64,000 bases of DNA from Natrinema thermotolerans DSM 11552 (GTDB taxonomy: Archaea; Halobacteriota; Halobacteria; Halobacteriales; Natrialbaceae). The notes under the pieces were generated by a model. That model was given only the letters and a program-made list of their open reading frames with translations. It searched no databases and was not told the origin of the DNA. Of this stretch, positions 44,580 to 55,313 are shown in pieces (position 1 is the stretch's first letter; each line of letters begins with the position of its first letter). Made by a program: the position numbers and the translations under genes. Location: NCBI GenBank assembly GCA_000337115.1, contig AOIR01000039.1:1-64000 (forward strand), in the 5' to 3' direction.

Positions 44580-46130
44580 TTACAGCGGGATGTTGCCGTG
44601 TTTCTTGTCCGGGTTCGACTCGCGTTTCGTCTCGAGCATCTCGAGGTCCCGGATCAGCCGCGGTCGGGTTTCGGTCGGGACGATGACGTCGTCGAGGAAG
44701 CCCTTGTCCGTCGCGGTGTAGGGGTTGGCGAACTCCTCGCGGTACTCCTCGATGAGTTCGTCCCGCAGTTCGTCGGGGTTGTCCGCTTCCTCGAGTTCCT
44801 CGCGGTAGAGGATGTTGACCGCGCCCTGGGGACCCATGACGGCGATCTCGGCGGTCGGCCAGGCGTAGTTGACGTCCGCGCCGAGGTTCTTCGAGGCCAT
44901 GACGCAGTAGGCACCGCCGTAGGCCTTCCGGGTGATGACCGTCAGCAGGGGCACCGTCGCCTCGGCGTAGGCATAGAGCAGCTTCGCGCCGTGGCGGATG
45001 ATCCCGCGGTGTTCCTGATCGGTCCCGGGCATGTAGCCGGGGACGTCGACGAAGGTGACGATCGGGATGTTAAAGGAGTCACAGAAGCGGACGAACCGCG
45101 AGGCCTTCATCGAGGCGTCGACGGTCAGCGTGCCGGCGTTGACCCGCGGCTGGTTGGCGACGAGGCCGACGGAACGGCCGTCGAGACGGCCGAAGCCGAC
45201 GACGATGTTCTGGGCGAAGTTGTCCGCGACTTCGAAGAAGGAACCCTCGTCGACCACCGAGTCGATGACGTTGGTCATGTCGTAGGGCTTCTGGGGACTC
45301 GGGGGGACGATGCTCTTGAGCTCCTCGTCGCGGCGGTCGGGGTCGTCCCACGGCTCGACGCGGGGCGGGTCCTCGACGTTGTTCTGCGGGAGATAGGAGA
45401 GGAGTCGCTTGATGTCGTCCAGGGCCTGCTCTTCGCTCTCGCAGGCGAACTGGGCGACGCCGGTCTTGTTGGCGTGGGTCATCGCGCCGCCGAGTTCCTC
45501 GTGGGAGACTTCCTCACCGGTGACGGTCTTGGTGACACCGGGGCCGGTGATGTACATGTGGCTGGTGTCTTTGACCATGAAGATGAAGTCGGTGATCGCC
45601 GGGGAGTAGACGGCCCCGCCGGCACACGGCCCCATCGTCGCGGAGATCTGCGGGACGACGCCGCTGGCTTCCTGATTCCGGCGGAAGATTTCGGTATAGC
45701 CGGCGAGGCTCTTGACGCCTTCCTGAATGCGGGCGCCGGCGGAGTCGTTGAGCCCGATGACGGGCGCACCGACCTCCATCGCCATGTCCATGACCTTACA
45801 GACCTTCTCGGCGAAGACCTCGCCGAGCGATCCCCCGAAGACGGTGAAGTCGTGGGCGAAGACGAAGGTGGTCCGCCCGTTGACCTCGCCGTAGCCGGTG
45901 ACGACGCCGTCGCCCGGGACCTTCTTCTCCTCCATCCCGAACTGGCTCGTCTGGTGGGTCCGGAGCTGGTCGAACTCCGTGAACGTGCCGTCGTCGAGGA
46001 AGTAGTCGATCCGCTCGCGGGCGGTCATCTTCCCCTTGTCGTGTTGCTTCTCGATCCGCGCCTCGCCGCCGCCTTTGCGCGCCTCTTCGCGAAGTTCCTC
46101 GAGTTCGTCGATGCGGTCTTCCATCGTCAT
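44580..46130 (-). CDS. pccB: acyl-CoA carboxylase carboxyltransferase subunit
   Basis: 516 residues from ATG 46130 ([20 protein letters not shown]). Carboxyltransferase: [80 protein letters not shown] and [20 protein letters not shown]. Decarboxylates carboxybiotin and carboxylates propionyl-/acetyl-CoA; feeds methylmalonyl-CoA, important for PHBV and propionate use. Promoter TATA (minus strand) near 46180. Confidence 0.95.
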   Translation of the reverse strand: MTMEDRIDELEELREEARKGGGEARIEKQHDKGKMTARERIDYFLDDGTFTEFDQLRTHQTSQFGMEEKKVPGDGVVTGYGEVNGRTTFVFAHDFTVFGGSLGEVFAEKVCKVMDMAMEVGAPVIGLNDSAGARIQEGVKSLAGYTEIFRRNQEASGVVPQISATMGPCAGGAVYSPAITDFIFMVKDTSHMYITGPGVTKTVTGEEVSHEELGGAMTHANKTGVAQFACESEEQALDDIKRLLSYLPQNNVEDPPRVEPWDDPDRRDEELKSIVPPSPQKPYDMTNVIDSVVDEGSFFEVADNFAQNIVVGFGRLDGRSVGLVANQPRVNAGTLTVDASMKASRFVRFCDSFNIPIVTFVDVPGYMPGTDQEHRGIIRHGAKLLYAYAEATVPLLTVITRKAYGGAYCVMASKNLGADVNYAWPTAEIAVMGPQGAVNILYREELEEADNPDELRDELIEEYREEFANPYTATDKGFLDDVIVPTETRPRLIRDLEMLETKRESNPDKKHGNIPL

Positions 46131-46441
46131 AGGGAAACCCTCCCGTGGCGACTCATTGGCCGTGGCAACGGCCACCGGAATAAAAAACGTTCTGTAACTC
46201 GTATTATTTCCCATGAGGGTTCGGGTGTTGTCGTATCACACGGGGTGGCAGCCGACCGGCCGCGGTTTCGTTCGGACGCGACGGTACAGTTACGCCGGCT
46301 CGACGGCCACTAGGCGTGAAACACATTCACAATGTGATGGACTATTACGCCCCACACGCTTCGATTCATAAATAAATACGGGACGAATACCGACAAATGT
46401 CACTGATGGTGGAGAATACTGAAGATAGTCACCGAATGTAA

Positions 46442-46452
46442 GGTTTTAAGGG
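46442..46452 (+). promoter_or_regulatory. TATA box of NSS transporter
   Basis: GGTTTTAAGGG is centred 27 bp before the ATG at 46474, consistent with a leaderless start. The 340 bp between pccB and this gene (46131-46473) are AT-rich in the last 140 bp and contain no other gene. Confidence 0.55.
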
Positions 46453-46473
46453 ATGGTGAGAAAGGGTTAAACC

Positions 46474-47826
46474 ATGGCAGAGCGCGAATCATGGGCCACA
46501 CGAACAGGCTTCATCCTCGCTGCGGTGGGGAGTGCAGTGGGATTAGGAAACATCTGGCGGTTCCCGTATCAGGTCGGTGAACAGGGTGGTGCGGCGTTCC
46601 TGTTCATCTATCTTCTGTTGATCGTGATGGTCGGGTTCCCGGTCATCCTCGTCGAGTTCGTCGTCGGCCGAAACACGGAGCGAAACCCCGTCGGGGCACT
46701 GAAACGGATCGGAACCGGGGCGTGGACGAAGATCGGTTGGGTCTTCGTCACGGCCGGGTTCGTCATTCTGTCCTATTACAGCGTCGTCGCCGGCTGGACG
46801 GTTCGGTACGTCTTACTCGGACTTCAGGGCCAGTACACCGCTGACAGTGCACCCGAACAGTTCGGTGCAGTCGCAACCGGACTCGACGCCGTCGTCCTCC
46901 ATGCGATCTTCATGGTGGCGGTCATCGCGATCGTCGCACTCGGCATCGAGCGCGGGATCGAACTCTCGGTGAAGGTGATGGTTCCAGCCATTATCCTCAT
47001 TTCGATCGGCCTCGCGGCCTACGCGTTCACGCTCGAGGGAGCCGCCGACGCGTACGCCTACTACCTCTCGCCGGAACTCAGTACGATCACGTCGGAGTGG
47101 ACGACGATTCTCCCGGCGGCCGCTGCACAGGCGTTCTTCACGCTGTCGCTGGGGATGGGCGTGATGATCACGTACGCGTCCTATCTCGGTGAGGACCGGA
47201 ACCTTGCGTCGGATGCCGGTATCATTGCCTCGCTCGACACGTTCATTGCCTTTACCGCCGGACTGATCGCGTTCCCGGTCCTGTTCGCCGCGGGGATCGA
47301 TCCGGGTGCGTCCGGTCCGTCGCTGATCTTCGTCAGCCTCGCGGCGGCGTTCGCCGAACTGCCGTTCGGTGGCATCCTCGGTGCGATATTCTTCGCGACC
47401 GTCGCCATCGCCGCGCTCTCGAGCGCGATCAGTATCATGGAAGTCGTCGTCGCCTATATGATCGACGAACAAGGGTTCGACCGGATTCCCGCCACAGTCG
47501 CGCTGGGCGTCGCGATCTTCCTCGTCGGGACGCCGGCCGCGCTCGATCTCATCTTCGTTGACCTCTACGACGGCTTCGCGAACAGCATCCTGCTCATGCT
47601 CGGTGGCCTCCTACTTTCGATCTTCGTCGGCTGGGTCGTCCCCGAACTGGCGCTCGAGGAGATCGGGAAGGGGATCAAAGACACCGGGTCGCTCGGCCTC
47701 GCGTGGCTCTGGTTCGTCCGGGTTCCCGTCGTCGTCGCACTGATCGCACTGGTCGCGCTGAACGCGTGGGACTACTACGGCTTCCTGACCGGTGACTTCG
47801 CCGACTGGTTGAGCGGGAACTTCTGA
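46474..47826 (+). CDS. sodium-dependent NSS-family transporter
   Basis: 450 residues, ~12 helices. Starts with RESWATRTGFILAAVGSAVG and LGNIWRFPYQVGEQGGAAFL, the LeuT-fold Na+/substrate site of neurotransmitter:sodium symporters; TM6 FFTLSLGMGVMITYASYLGE; TM8 SSAISIMEVVVAYM. Imports an amino acid or related compound with Na+; substrate unknown. Monocistronic. Confidence 0.94.
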   Translation: MAERESWATRTGFILAAVGSAVGLGNIWRFPYQVGEQGGAAFLFIYLLLIVMVGFPVILVEFVVGRNTERNPVGALKRIGTGAWTKIGWVFVTAGFVILSYYSVVAGWTVRYVLLGLQGQYTADSAPEQFGAVATGLDAVVLHAIFMVAVIAIVALGIERGIELSVKVMVPAIILISIGLAAYAFTLEGAADAYAYYLSPELSTITSEWTTILPAAAAQAFFTLSLGMGVMITYASYLGEDRNLASDAGIIASLDTFIAFTAGLIAFPVLFAAGIDPGASGPSLIFVSLAAAFAELPFGGILGAIFFATVAIAALSSAISIMEVVVAYMIDEQGFDRIPATVALGVAIFLVGTPAALDLIFVDLYDGFANSILLMLGGLLLSIFVGWVVPELALEEIGKGIKDTGSLGLAWLWFVRVPVVVALIALVALNAWDYYGFLTGDFADWLSGNF

Positions 47827-48037
47827 TCGACGCGGACACCGCTTTGAGCCGCCGTTTTTTCGACACGGCTCGAGATCGATCGGGCTCGTAGCGCGGACAG
47901 TGTTTTCTCGTTACGGCCGCCAGGGCGCGTACCGCACTGTCGTGTTGTCGCTCCCGGAGACCGCCGATCGCAGTCGGCGATGTCGTCTCGAACAGCGACT
48001 CGAAGACCGGCGCCGAAAACGATGGGTGCGGCCGAGA

Positions 48038-48772
48038 TCAGGCCTCGCCGTACACTGGCACCGCAGCGCCGCTCGTCACCGCCGCGGCGTCGCTACAGAG
48101 AAACGCCATCACGTCGGCGATCTCGAGCGGATCGACCCATGCGTCGTGATCGGCGTCGGGCATCATGTCGCGGTTCATGGGGGTGTCGATGACGCTCGGC
48201 ATGACGCAGTTGGCTCGCACCGTCCCGCGGTTCTCCTCGGCCAATGTCTCCGTCAGTAGCCGGATGCCGGCCTTCGTGATCCGGTAGGGGCCGTCGCCCT
48301 CGCCGCCCTCGAGCGAGGAGCGGGCGCTGATCCCGACGATCGCTCCTTCGGTTTCCTGCAGGTGGGGCAGGGCGTGTTTCGCGGCGAGGAAGGCCGTCTT
48401 CAGGTTGACGTTCAGGAGGAGGTCGAACTCCTCGAGGTCGGTCTCCTCGATGTGGTCGCCGCCGCGCCACGTGCCGGCGATAGTCAGCAGGTGATCGATC
48501 CGACCGTGGTCGTCGACGATCGTGTCCATCAGTCCGGCGACCTCGTCCTCGTCGGTCAGGTCCGCCTCGTAGAAGGCGAGGGCGGACTCGTCGGTGGGAT
48601 CACGCTCGAGCAGACTGTCCTCGTCGTCGGGTGCGATCACGTCGACCGCACAGACGGTCGCGCCGGCCTCGCGGAAGCGATCGACGGCGGCGCTGCCGAG
48701 CGCGCCGCTCGCGCCGGTGATCACTGCGACAGTCCCCTCGAAGTCGACCTCGAAGTCGGTATCGGGTGACAT
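48038..48772 (-). CDS. short-chain dehydrogenase/reductase (SDR)
   Basis: 244 residues from ATG 48772. Rossmann nucleotide motif TVAVITGASGALGSAAVDRF, LLTIAGTWRGGD in place of the usual NNAG, Ser in IVGISARSSLEGG, and the active site GPYRITKAGIRLLTETLA (YxxxK). PGG-type C-terminus VTSGAAVPVYGEA. NAD(P)-dependent oxidoreductase, substrate unknown. A longer frame upstream is out of character. Gaps on either side (47827-48037, 48773-49030) are empty. Confidence 0.93.
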   Translation of the reverse strand: MSPDTDFEVDFEGTVAVITGASGALGSAAVDRFREAGATVCAVDVIAPDDEDSLLERDPTDESALAFYEADLTDEDEVAGLMDTIVDDHGRIDHLLTIAGTWRGGDHIEETDLEEFDLLLNVNLKTAFLAAKHALPHLQETEGAIVGISARSSLEGGEGDGPYRITKAGIRLLTETLAEENRGTVRANCVMPSVIDTPMNRDMMPDADHDAWVDPLEIADVMAFLCSDAAAVTSGAAVPVYGEA

Positions 48773-49030
48773 ACGGGTGGGTGTGTGTCCCTGTCGCATC
48801 AAAGGCGGGGCTGCACGCGGCGTCGACTCATACGGGCCGTGTAACGACGGACCGGGACAACCACAGGACGGTCGCGGTTGCACCGAGCATGACGGACACC
48901 AGTCCATTTCACACCGCGCGTGCTACTGTCGGCTAGCAGCCGATACGAAGCCGATCGAGAATTCGTGGCCGTCCATACCAGCGACGGCCGCAGTGAAGCG
49001 ACCGATCGTCACGTCGTTCCGTCAACAGTA

Positions 49031-49477
49031 TTAGCCGTCGCCCACCGGCAGGGCCGCGCGTCTGAACCAGAACTCCGCGACCGCTTCGACCAGTTCGGTG
49101 TACCCCTCGGCGTCCGTCGGCTTCTCGAGGGAGGCGTTCGCGCCAAGGCGGTAGCTCTCGCGGACCGCCTCCGAATCCCCCGGTCGGGCCAGCACGAGGA
49201 CGGGACGCCGTCCCAGTACCGCCTCGTCGGCGAGTGCCTCGAGTAACTCGAGGCCGTCGGTTCGCGACAGGTCCCGGTCCAGCAAGACGAGATCGGGGCC
49301 GGCCGACGAGTCGGTCGCCGCGTCGGTGAGGATCCGAAGCGCCTCGGTCCCGTTGGACACGACCTGAACCGACGTTTTGACGGCGATGTCGTCGAACTCG
49401 GCTTCGATACGGCTGCTCGTCTCGTCGTCGTCCGCGACGAGGAGGACATCGACCGCGTCGTTACATCGACCTCTCAT
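49031..49477 (-). CDS. stand-alone response-regulator receiver domain
   Basis: 148 residues: acidic pocket DVLLVADDDETSS, phosphoacceptor Asp in LVLLDRDLSRTDGLELLEAL, and the switch Lys in ASLEKPTDAEGY. No output domain, so it acts as a CheY-like relay, as is common in haloarchaea. The kinase is not in the window. Confidence 0.92.
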   Translation of the reverse strand: MRGRCNDAVDVLLVADDDETSSRIEAEFDDIAVKTSVQVVSNGTEALRILTDAATDSSAGPDLVLLDRDLSRTDGLELLEALADEAVLGRRPVLVLARPGDSEAVRESYRLGANASLEKPTDAEGYTELVEAVAEFWFRRAALPVGDG

Positions 49478-49659
49478 GCGTGGATCAGAACTGATCGGGC
49501 AGTCGGTGTCCCGCCCGGTGCAACAGTCGTCTCCATCTAGTCAGGCGGTTCTTTTAACAATACTTGCTAAGTGCTTTGGATCGGTCCCGATGACTCTCCG
49601 CGGATCCGACGGCTGCGACCCGCCGACCGACTGAAGCCGCTGGGCGACGATCGACCGCT

Positions 49660-50325
49660 ATGCGCTGTATCGCCCACCGGGGGTTCGCCGCGGTCGCGCC
49701 CGAGAACACGATCGGCGCGGTCCGCGCTGCGGCAGACCGCGCCGACGCCGTCGAGTTCGACGTGCGCCGCTGTGGGACCGGCGAACTCGTCGTCGTTCAC
49801 GACGAGACGATCGATCGAGTCACCGACGGGACCGGCACCGTCGCGGCGCTGTCGCTTGCGGCCCTCGCCGACCGGTCCGTCCGCGGGACCGGCGAGGGGA
49901 TCCCGACGCTCGCTGCCATGCTCGCGGCCGTCCCGCCGACAGTCGAAGTCCACATCGAACTGAAAGAGCGCGGCCTCGCCGCCGACGTTCTCGCGATCCT
50001 CGACCGAACCGACCTCCCCAACCGAGTCGTCGTCACCTCCTTTCTGCCCGGCGAACTGCGGACGATCCGGGAGCGCGATCCGAACCGGCCGATCGGACTG
50101 CTGGCCAGCCACCGCCTCGAGACGCCGGTGACGACCGCGGTGGAACTCGACTGTGCCGTCCTCGGTGCGAACCGCGTTCGGTGTCTGGCGACCGGGATCG
50201 TCCCGCGGGCGACGGCAGTCGATCTCGAGGTCCACGCCTGGACGGTCGAGCGGGCAGCGACGGCGCGGCTGCTCGAGCGGCGGGGCGTCGACTACGTCTC
50301 GGCCGATCGGCCGCTCGACGTGTAG
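49660..50325 (+). CDS. glycerophosphodiester phosphodiesterase
   Basis: 221 residues: IAHRGFAAVAPENTIGAVRA, AVEFDVRRCGTGELVVVHDE (catalytic H, E, D), DETIDRVTDGTGTVAALSLA, and C-terminal AWTVERAATARLL and DYVSADRPLDV. Cytoplasmic hydrolysis of glycerophosphodiesters from lipid turnover. Preceded by a 180-bp gap with an AT-rich CTTTTAACAATAC stretch near 49549. Confidence 0.93.
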   Translation: MRCIAHRGFAAVAPENTIGAVRAAADRADAVEFDVRRCGTGELVVVHDETIDRVTDGTGTVAALSLAALADRSVRGTGEGIPTLAAMLAAVPPTVEVHIELKERGLAADVLAILDRTDLPNRVVVTSFLPGELRTIRERDPNRPIGLLASHRLETPVTTAVELDCAVLGANRVRCLATGIVPRATAVDLEVHAWTVERAATARLLERRGVDYVSADRPLDV

Positions 50326-50375
50326 CGGGCGAGTGACGACCGCCGACCGGCCGCTCGCCGAGACGACGCGATCGG

Positions 50376-50765
50376 CTACGCCTCGGTCGTCGTCACCGAG
50401 ACGGTCCGCGTTCGCGGCCCGTCACATTCGACGAGCAACACCGACTGCCAGGTCCCCAGCGCCGGCTCGCCGTCCGCGACCGGGACCGCCACGTCGGGGC
50501 CCAGTAGCGCGGCCCGCAGATGCGAGTCCGCATTGCCGTCCAGTTCGTCGTGTGCGTGTCCCGAATCGGGCACGAGGTCCCGCAGGAACGACTCGAGGTC
50601 GCCCCGGAGCCGTGGCTCGTTTTCCTGGACGACGAGCGCGGCCGTCGTGTGTTCGACGAAGGCCGTACAGGTACCCGACTCGCAGTCGTCCGGAACCGCC
50701 GCGGCGATCGACTCGGTCACGTCGACGGTCGTCAGTCGCTCGTCCGTCTCGACGGTGAACGTCAT
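50376..50765 (-). CDS. YjbQ/UPF0047 family protein
   Basis: 129 residues from ATG 50765. Trimeric beta-fold family signature: GTCTAFVEHTTAALVVQENE, DLESFLRDLVPDSGHAHDEL, NADSHLRAALLGPDVAVPVA and LGTWQSVLLVECDGPRTRTV with metal-binding His. Suggested side activity as thiamin-phosphate synthase; main role unclear. Same strand as the HEAT-repeat gene upstream, 50 bp away. Confidence 0.92.
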   Translation of the reverse strand: MTFTVETDERLTTVDVTESIAAAVPDDCESGTCTAFVEHTTAALVVQENEPRLRGDLESFLRDLVPDSGHAHDELDGNADSHLRAALLGPDVAVPVADGEPALGTWQSVLLVECDGPRTRTVSVTTTEA

Positions 50766-50815
50766 GGGCTGGCCTACGGCGGCGAGAAAGGGCTCGGTTT
50801 CGGTTCCGTCGCGGC

Positions 50816-51838
50816 CTACGACAACCGACCCGCGGCCCACGACGCGCGGTCGCGGACGTTCGGTGCCGGGTCCCGACTCGCGAGGTCGGCGAGTCGCGGT
50901 TCGGCAGCTTCGACGCCACCGTGTCCGAGCGCGACGCAGGCGTTCGCCCGAACGTGTGCGTGGTCGTCGGCGAGCAACGAGAGCAACTGGCGGCGGACCG
51001 GGTCCACCGCGGTTTCGGTGCCGGCGGCGATGCGGGCGATCGTCACCGCGGCTGCGGCCCGGGTGTCGGGATCGTCACAGGAAAGCGCGGTCCCCAACTC
51101 CGCAGTGACCGATTCGACCGCCGCTGGGTCGTGGTGGGCCACGTCGCCGAGACAGCCGATCGCCTCGTGTCGGACGGCCGGGTTCTCGTGATCGACGAGC
51201 GCCGCGGCGTGGGAAACGAACGCGAGCGAGCCGAGATCCCCCTCCGACCGCGCCAGTCGCCCGAGCGCGCGCAGTGCGGGCCGCCCGTTCTCTGCCGGAG
51301 CAGCCGACAGCGCCGCTTTCAACACGGATACCGCCGGCTCGAGTGCCATCGGATCGACCCGAGAAACGTGCGCCAGCGCGTCGAGGCCGTCCGTGTCGTA
51401 GTCCGACCGCTGCTCGAGGACGTCGGCGATCGCCACGGTATGATCGACGACGACGTCGGGTCGCTCGGCAGCGACGGCCGCGAGACACCGGAGCAACTCG
51501 CCGGTCATCGGCCGATCGGGGTCGTCGCGGGCGACGGCGACGATCGACCCCGTCGACGGTGCGACGTCGGTCGGTGCCTCGGCCGCCAGATCGGCGAGGC
51601 AGGCGGCGACCGTCTCCCGGAAGTCGATCTCGGGCCGCTCGAGCAGCGACCGGAGTTTCGGGACCGTCGGGGCACAGCCGGCCGCCCCGTCCCGCTCGTC
51701 GATCGCGGTCCGGATCCGGTTTACCGCCGCTCGTTGTTCGCTCGGCTCCCCGTCGAGTCGCGTCAGGACTGCTGGCAGGTCGATCCCGGTGGCTCCCCGG
51801 CCCCGGGGCTCGACGGCCTCGCCCCCATCCCCATCCAT
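50816..51838 (-). CDS. HEAT-repeat protein
   Basis: 340 residues from ATG 51838, all alpha. Repeated units such as LLERPEIDFRETVAACLADL, AALVDHENPAVRHEAIGCLG, LSCDDPDTRAAAAVTIARIA and LADDHAHVRANACVALGHGG show ~35-residue HEAT/PBS-type helical pairs. Scaffold for protein-protein interaction; partner unknown. Single gene. Confidence 0.86.
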   Translation of the reverse strand: MDGDGGEAVEPRGRGATGIDLPAVLTRLDGEPSEQRAAVNRIRTAIDERDGAAGCAPTVPKLRSLLERPEIDFRETVAACLADLAAEAPTDVAPSTGSIVAVARDDPDRPMTGELLRCLAAVAAERPDVVVDHTVAIADVLEQRSDYDTDGLDALAHVSRVDPMALEPAVSVLKAALSAAPAENGRPALRALGRLARSEGDLGSLAFVSHAAALVDHENPAVRHEAIGCLGDVAHHDPAAVESVTAELGTALSCDDPDTRAAAAVTIARIAAGTETAVDPVRRQLLSLLADDHAHVRANACVALGHGGVEAAEPRLADLASRDPAPNVRDRASWAAGRLS

Positions 51839-51964
51839 CGTGTCTCGCCAATCGAACAAAACCAGCAAAAGCCTTCTGGCCAACGCGATCGGCCGTTCAC
51901 CCGCCCTCGAGAGCCGGTGCCGGATCGAACGCGGCCGTTCGGCGGCGTCCGACGGCGGACCGGC

Positions 51965-53992
51965 TCAGGCCAGCCACTCGTCGGGCTTCGTGTCGTAGTC
52001 CACGTCGTCGGCCGCGAGGTGTTCGACCTCTTCCCAGGGGACGTCCTCGGTCGTCATCGTCTGGCCGTCGTATCGGATCAGTTTGCCCTGCTCTTCGGCG
52101 TCGGGCTCGCGGTTGCGCCGCTTTGCGACCTCGATGTCGTGTTCGTCGACCTCCTTGACGATCGTCAGCAGGTTCACCGGCCGGCCCCACAGCTCGAAGA
52201 TCCGCTTCAGCGTCTCCTTGGCCTGCCCGAGATCGAGCATGACGCCGTTGTACTGGTGACCGAGCAACAGTTCGTTGGCGTTGTTGTAGTTGCCGTCGTA
52301 GACGGCGATGGTCGGCTTCCCGAAGTTGGTAAACTGCAAGAGCAGTTTCTTCTTGACGTCCGCGGCGGCGTCGCTGGCGACGTGGAACTGCCCGGTCGCC
52401 TGCGAGTGTTCGTAGGTGAAGTAGTTGTTCTCCGTGATGAACTCCTGAGTCAGGAACTCGTCGAGGAAGGTTACGTCGTTATGGCTCTCCCGGACGTCGA
52501 ACAGCCGGTCCCAACCGGCCGTGTAGTCGATATCCGCGAGCGCCTCGTCGACCGAGTCATAGCGCGCGTCGTCGAAGAGGTAGCGGCCGATCCGCTCGAG
52601 GTCGTTCTGGCTGACTCGCTTGAGGAAGCCCCGATGCTGGCGCTTGACCAGCGAGTAGTGCCGGCGGGCCAGCCCCTCGTAGGTCAGGACCTTCCAGGGG
52701 TACTTCTCGACGTCTATCTCGCCCTCGCGGGCCCGCTCGAGCGCCTCGTGATCGACCCACTCGTCGGGCAGTGTCGCGACGTCGTCGAGCGTGTCGGGCG
52801 AAATCGTCTCGAGCGCCGCGGGCGGCTCGAGCGTCTCGAGGACGTCGTCGAAGTCGACGACGTCGGTGAGGTTGCGCCAGGAGACGCCCTCGACGCGCAG
52901 CAGAGCCTCGAGGACTTCCTGCCGGTTGGTGGTGTTCTCGACGTACTCCCAGAGTTCCATCCCGAGGCTGTAGGGGTTGAGCCCGCCCGAGGCCAGGACT
53001 TTCGCCATGTGGTCGGCGTAGTTGAGGAACTCGTCGTCGCCGGCGAAGGCCTCGTCGGTCATCATCGTCGATTCCCAGTAAGCGGCCCACCCCTCGTTCA
53101 TCACCTTCGTCATCTTCTGGGCGGCGAAGTAGTAGGCCTCCGCGCGCATCATATCGAGGATGTCGCGTTGCCACTCTTCCATCTCGACGCCGCGGCCGGC
53201 CTCCGCGTCGTACTGCTTGCCGTGTTCGCGGACGAACGCCAGCAGGTCCTTCTGTGGCTCCTCCGGGAAGCTCCCGGTGATCTCCTCGCCCTCGAGTTTC
53301 TCGACCCACTCCGCGTCGAAGACCTCGCCTTTGATCTCGTCGGAGAGGTCGAGTTCGTCCAACTTCTCGGCGAGATCCTCGTCGATCTCGCCCGCGGGAC
53401 CGTCGACATCGAGCCGACGGGTGAAGACCTGATGCTGGTCGATGTTGTCCTCGAGGCTCAGACAGTGGTCGATCCACTTCTCGACCTCGGCGCGGTCGAT
53501 GTCGGGATCGGACATGTACTCGTCGATGGCTCTGGCGTGGCGCTCGAGCATGGCGGCGGCGTTGACCTGATCCTCGTCGGCCTGGCCGCCGGTGAACATG
53601 CCGAACCAGTCGTTGTTCGCGAAGAAGTCCGAGTGGGCCTCGACGTGGGTGATCACCGCCTTCTGGTCGGCCACCGTGTTCGACTCCTGCAGGAAGGCGT
53701 GGGCCGGGTTATCGTTGTTGACGATCTCGAAGGCCTTCCCGCCGCCGTACTGGCCCTGTTTCTGTTGCTTGTCGTACTGCATGCCCCACCGCCAGTGGGG
53801 ATACCGAGACTGGAACCCGCCGTAGGCGATGAGTTCGTTCATCTCGTCGTAGTCGATGATCCAGTACTTGACCGGGTACGGCTCGAGGCCGAGTTTCTCG
53901 GCCAGATTGCGGGCCTCTTCGACCGGCTCTTCGAGCTCGCCCGCGATCGCCTGTTTGCGGAAGCGGTCCGCGTTGGAGTTGCGTTTACTCAT
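51965..53992 (-). CDS. spoVR: SpoVR/YcgB family protein
   Basis: 675 residues, long for the family (~500), the added length being acidic inserts. [80 protein letters not shown] and [20 protein letters not shown] are classic SpoVR segments with many His/Asp/Glu. Last gene of the PrkA operon; overlaps the YeaH gene by 8 bp. The operon is a conserved stress-response set in bacteria and haloarchaea, its biochemical role unsolved. Confidence 0.93.
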   Translation of the reverse strand: MSKRNSNADRFRKQAIAGELEEPVEEARNLAEKLGLEPYPVKYWIIDYDEMNELIAYGGFQSRYPHWRWGMQYDKQQKQGQYGGGKAFEIVNNDNPAHAFLQESNTVADQKAVITHVEAHSDFFANNDWFGMFTGGQADEDQVNAAAMLERHARAIDEYMSDPDIDRAEVEKWIDHCLSLEDNIDQHQVFTRRLDVDGPAGEIDEDLAEKLDELDLSDEIKGEVFDAEWVEKLEGEEITGSFPEEPQKDLLAFVREHGKQYDAEAGRGVEMEEWQRDILDMMRAEAYYFAAQKMTKVMNEGWAAYWESTMMTDEAFAGDDEFLNYADHMAKVLASGGLNPYSLGMELWEYVENTTNRQEVLEALLRVEGVSWRNLTDVVDFDDVLETLEPPAALETISPDTLDDVATLPDEWVDHEALERAREGEIDVEKYPWKVLTYEGLARRHYSLVKRQHRGFLKRVSQNDLERIGRYLFDDARYDSVDEALADIDYTAGWDRLFDVRESHNDVTFLDEFLTQEFITENNYFTYEHSQATGQFHVASDAAADVKKKLLLQFTNFGKPTIAVYDGNYNNANELLLGHQYNGVMLDLGQAKETLKRIFELWGRPVNLLTIVKEVDEHDIEVAKRRNREPDAEEQGKLIRYDGQTMTTEDVPWEEVEHLAADDVDYDTKPDEWLA

Positions 53993-55313
53993 CTGATTCG
54001 CCCTCCGTCGAGAGGATGTCGTAGATCGCGTCGGTCACGTCCGACTGGTCGTTGACGTAGGCCACCGCCACGTCGTCGGCGTCGGTCCCGAAGTGGCGCT
54101 CGAGTTCCTCGGCGTGGGTGGCGTTGATCGCGTTGCCCGACGGCTGGGTCTCCACGTAAGCGTGGAGGTTCGCCGGGATCTCCTCCATCAGCGGGATGAC
54201 TCGTTCCTCGGTGTCGTTCGAGGAGTTCTCGGAGTCCCCCGCCGCGAAGACGTAGCGGTTCCAGTCGCTCCAGGGGTACTCCTCTAAGAGCTGCTGGGCC
54301 AGTTCGTACGCGCTCGAGATCTTGGTGCCGCCGCCGCTGCGGATGCCGAAGAACTCATCGCGCTCGACCGCCCAGGCGTCGGCGTCGTGGGCGATGTAGA
54401 CGAACTCGGCGTTGTCGTACTTGCCCTGCAGGTACCAGTCCAGCGGGGTGAAGGTCCGCTCGACGAGTTCGCGTTTCTTCTCGCGCATCGAGCCGGAGAC
54501 GTCACGGATGTTGACGACCACGACGTTCTTCTCCTTTTCCTCGATGATCTCGGGGTGGCGGTAGCGCTCGTCCTCGCGGCGGAAGGGGACGTGTTGGATC
54601 CCCTCGCGGCGGATCTTCTGTTGGACGCTCTCGCGCTCGACGTTTTCCTCGACCGCCTCGATGGAGTCCCATGTACCGCGCTCCTCGTCCGGGATGTCCT
54701 TGTAGGCCTCTTCGATCCAGGCCATCGACACCGGGAGGTTCTCGCCGCGGGCCCACTCGAAGACCTCGCGGGGCGAAATCCCCTCGACCTTGCAGAGTTC
54801 CCGCAGGAACTCCTCGTCGAAGTCCATCGCGAGCTTGCGCTTGAGTCCCTCCTTGAACATCCGCTCGAAGTCGAGCGTGCTGTTGGGGCCGGTCCGAGTG
54901 AGGTCGGTAAACGGTCCCTCCTTCTCCTCGACGACCTTCTTCCCCTTGGGATCGAGGTCGAGCCCGAGTTCCTCGTCGAGTTCCTCGGCGAACTCCTCGG
55001 GGTCCATCTCGTAGTACTCGTGGTCGCCGCCCTCCTCGCCGGGCTCGCCGTCCTCGCCGTCGTCGTCGCCCGGCTGGGGCTGTGGCTGGCCGACCGGCTG
55101 GCCCGCGTCCGGCGTGCCGTCCTCTCCCTGGCCGACCCCGCCCTGATCGCGCTGATCGTACTCGAACTCCGGCAGCGAGACGATCTTGACCGGGATGTTG
55201 ATCTCGCCGGGGCCGCTCCCCGCGAGGTCGCCGTACTGGATGAAGTCGGCCAGGTCTTCGCGCCGTTCCTCGCCGACTTCGCGGAACCGCTCGAGGTCGT
55301 CTCTCAGTCCCAT
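53985..55313 (-). CDS. yeaH: YeaH/YhbH (DUF444) von-Willebrand-like protein
   Basis: 442 residues. N-terminal acidic, disordered part with Pro/Gln/Gly-rich [20 protein letters not shown], then the DUF444 core: [40 protein letters not shown] (metal-ion-dependent adhesion-site-like DxSxS), [20 protein letters not shown] and [20 protein letters not shown]. Overlaps PrkA2 by 10 bp and SpoVR by 8 bp. Confidence 0.93.
   Translation of the reverse strand: MGLRDDLERFREVGEERREDLADFIQYGDLAGSGPGEINIPVKIVSLPEFEYDQRDQGGVGQGEDGTPDAGQPVGQPQPQPGDDDGEDGEPGEEGGDHEYYEMDPEEFAEELDEELGLDLDPKGKKVVEEKEGPFTDLTRTGPNSTLDFERMFKEGLKRKLAMDFDEEFLRELCKVEGISPREVFEWARGENLPVSMAWIEEAYKDIPDEERGTWDSIEAVEENVERESVQQKIRREGIQHVPFRREDERYRHPEIIEEKEKNVVVVNIRDVSGSMREKKRELVERTFTPLDWYLQGKYDNAEFVYIAHDADAWAVERDEFFGIRSGGGTKISSAYELAQQLLEEYPWSDWNRYVFAAGDSENSSNDTEERVIPLMEEIPANLHAYVETQPSGNAINATHAEELERHFGTDADDVAVAYVNDQSDVTDAIYDILSTEGESDE

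Noticed and set aside
44337..46313. 658-residue plus-strand frame opposite pccX and pccB
   Set aside because: Shadow of pccB, which has full carboxyltransferase motifs.
50921..54055. 1044-residue plus-strand open frame across HEAT, SpoVR and YeaH genes
   Set aside because: Shadow of minus-strand genes; composition is Val/Arg/Leu-rich and not haloarchaeal-acidic, no motif.
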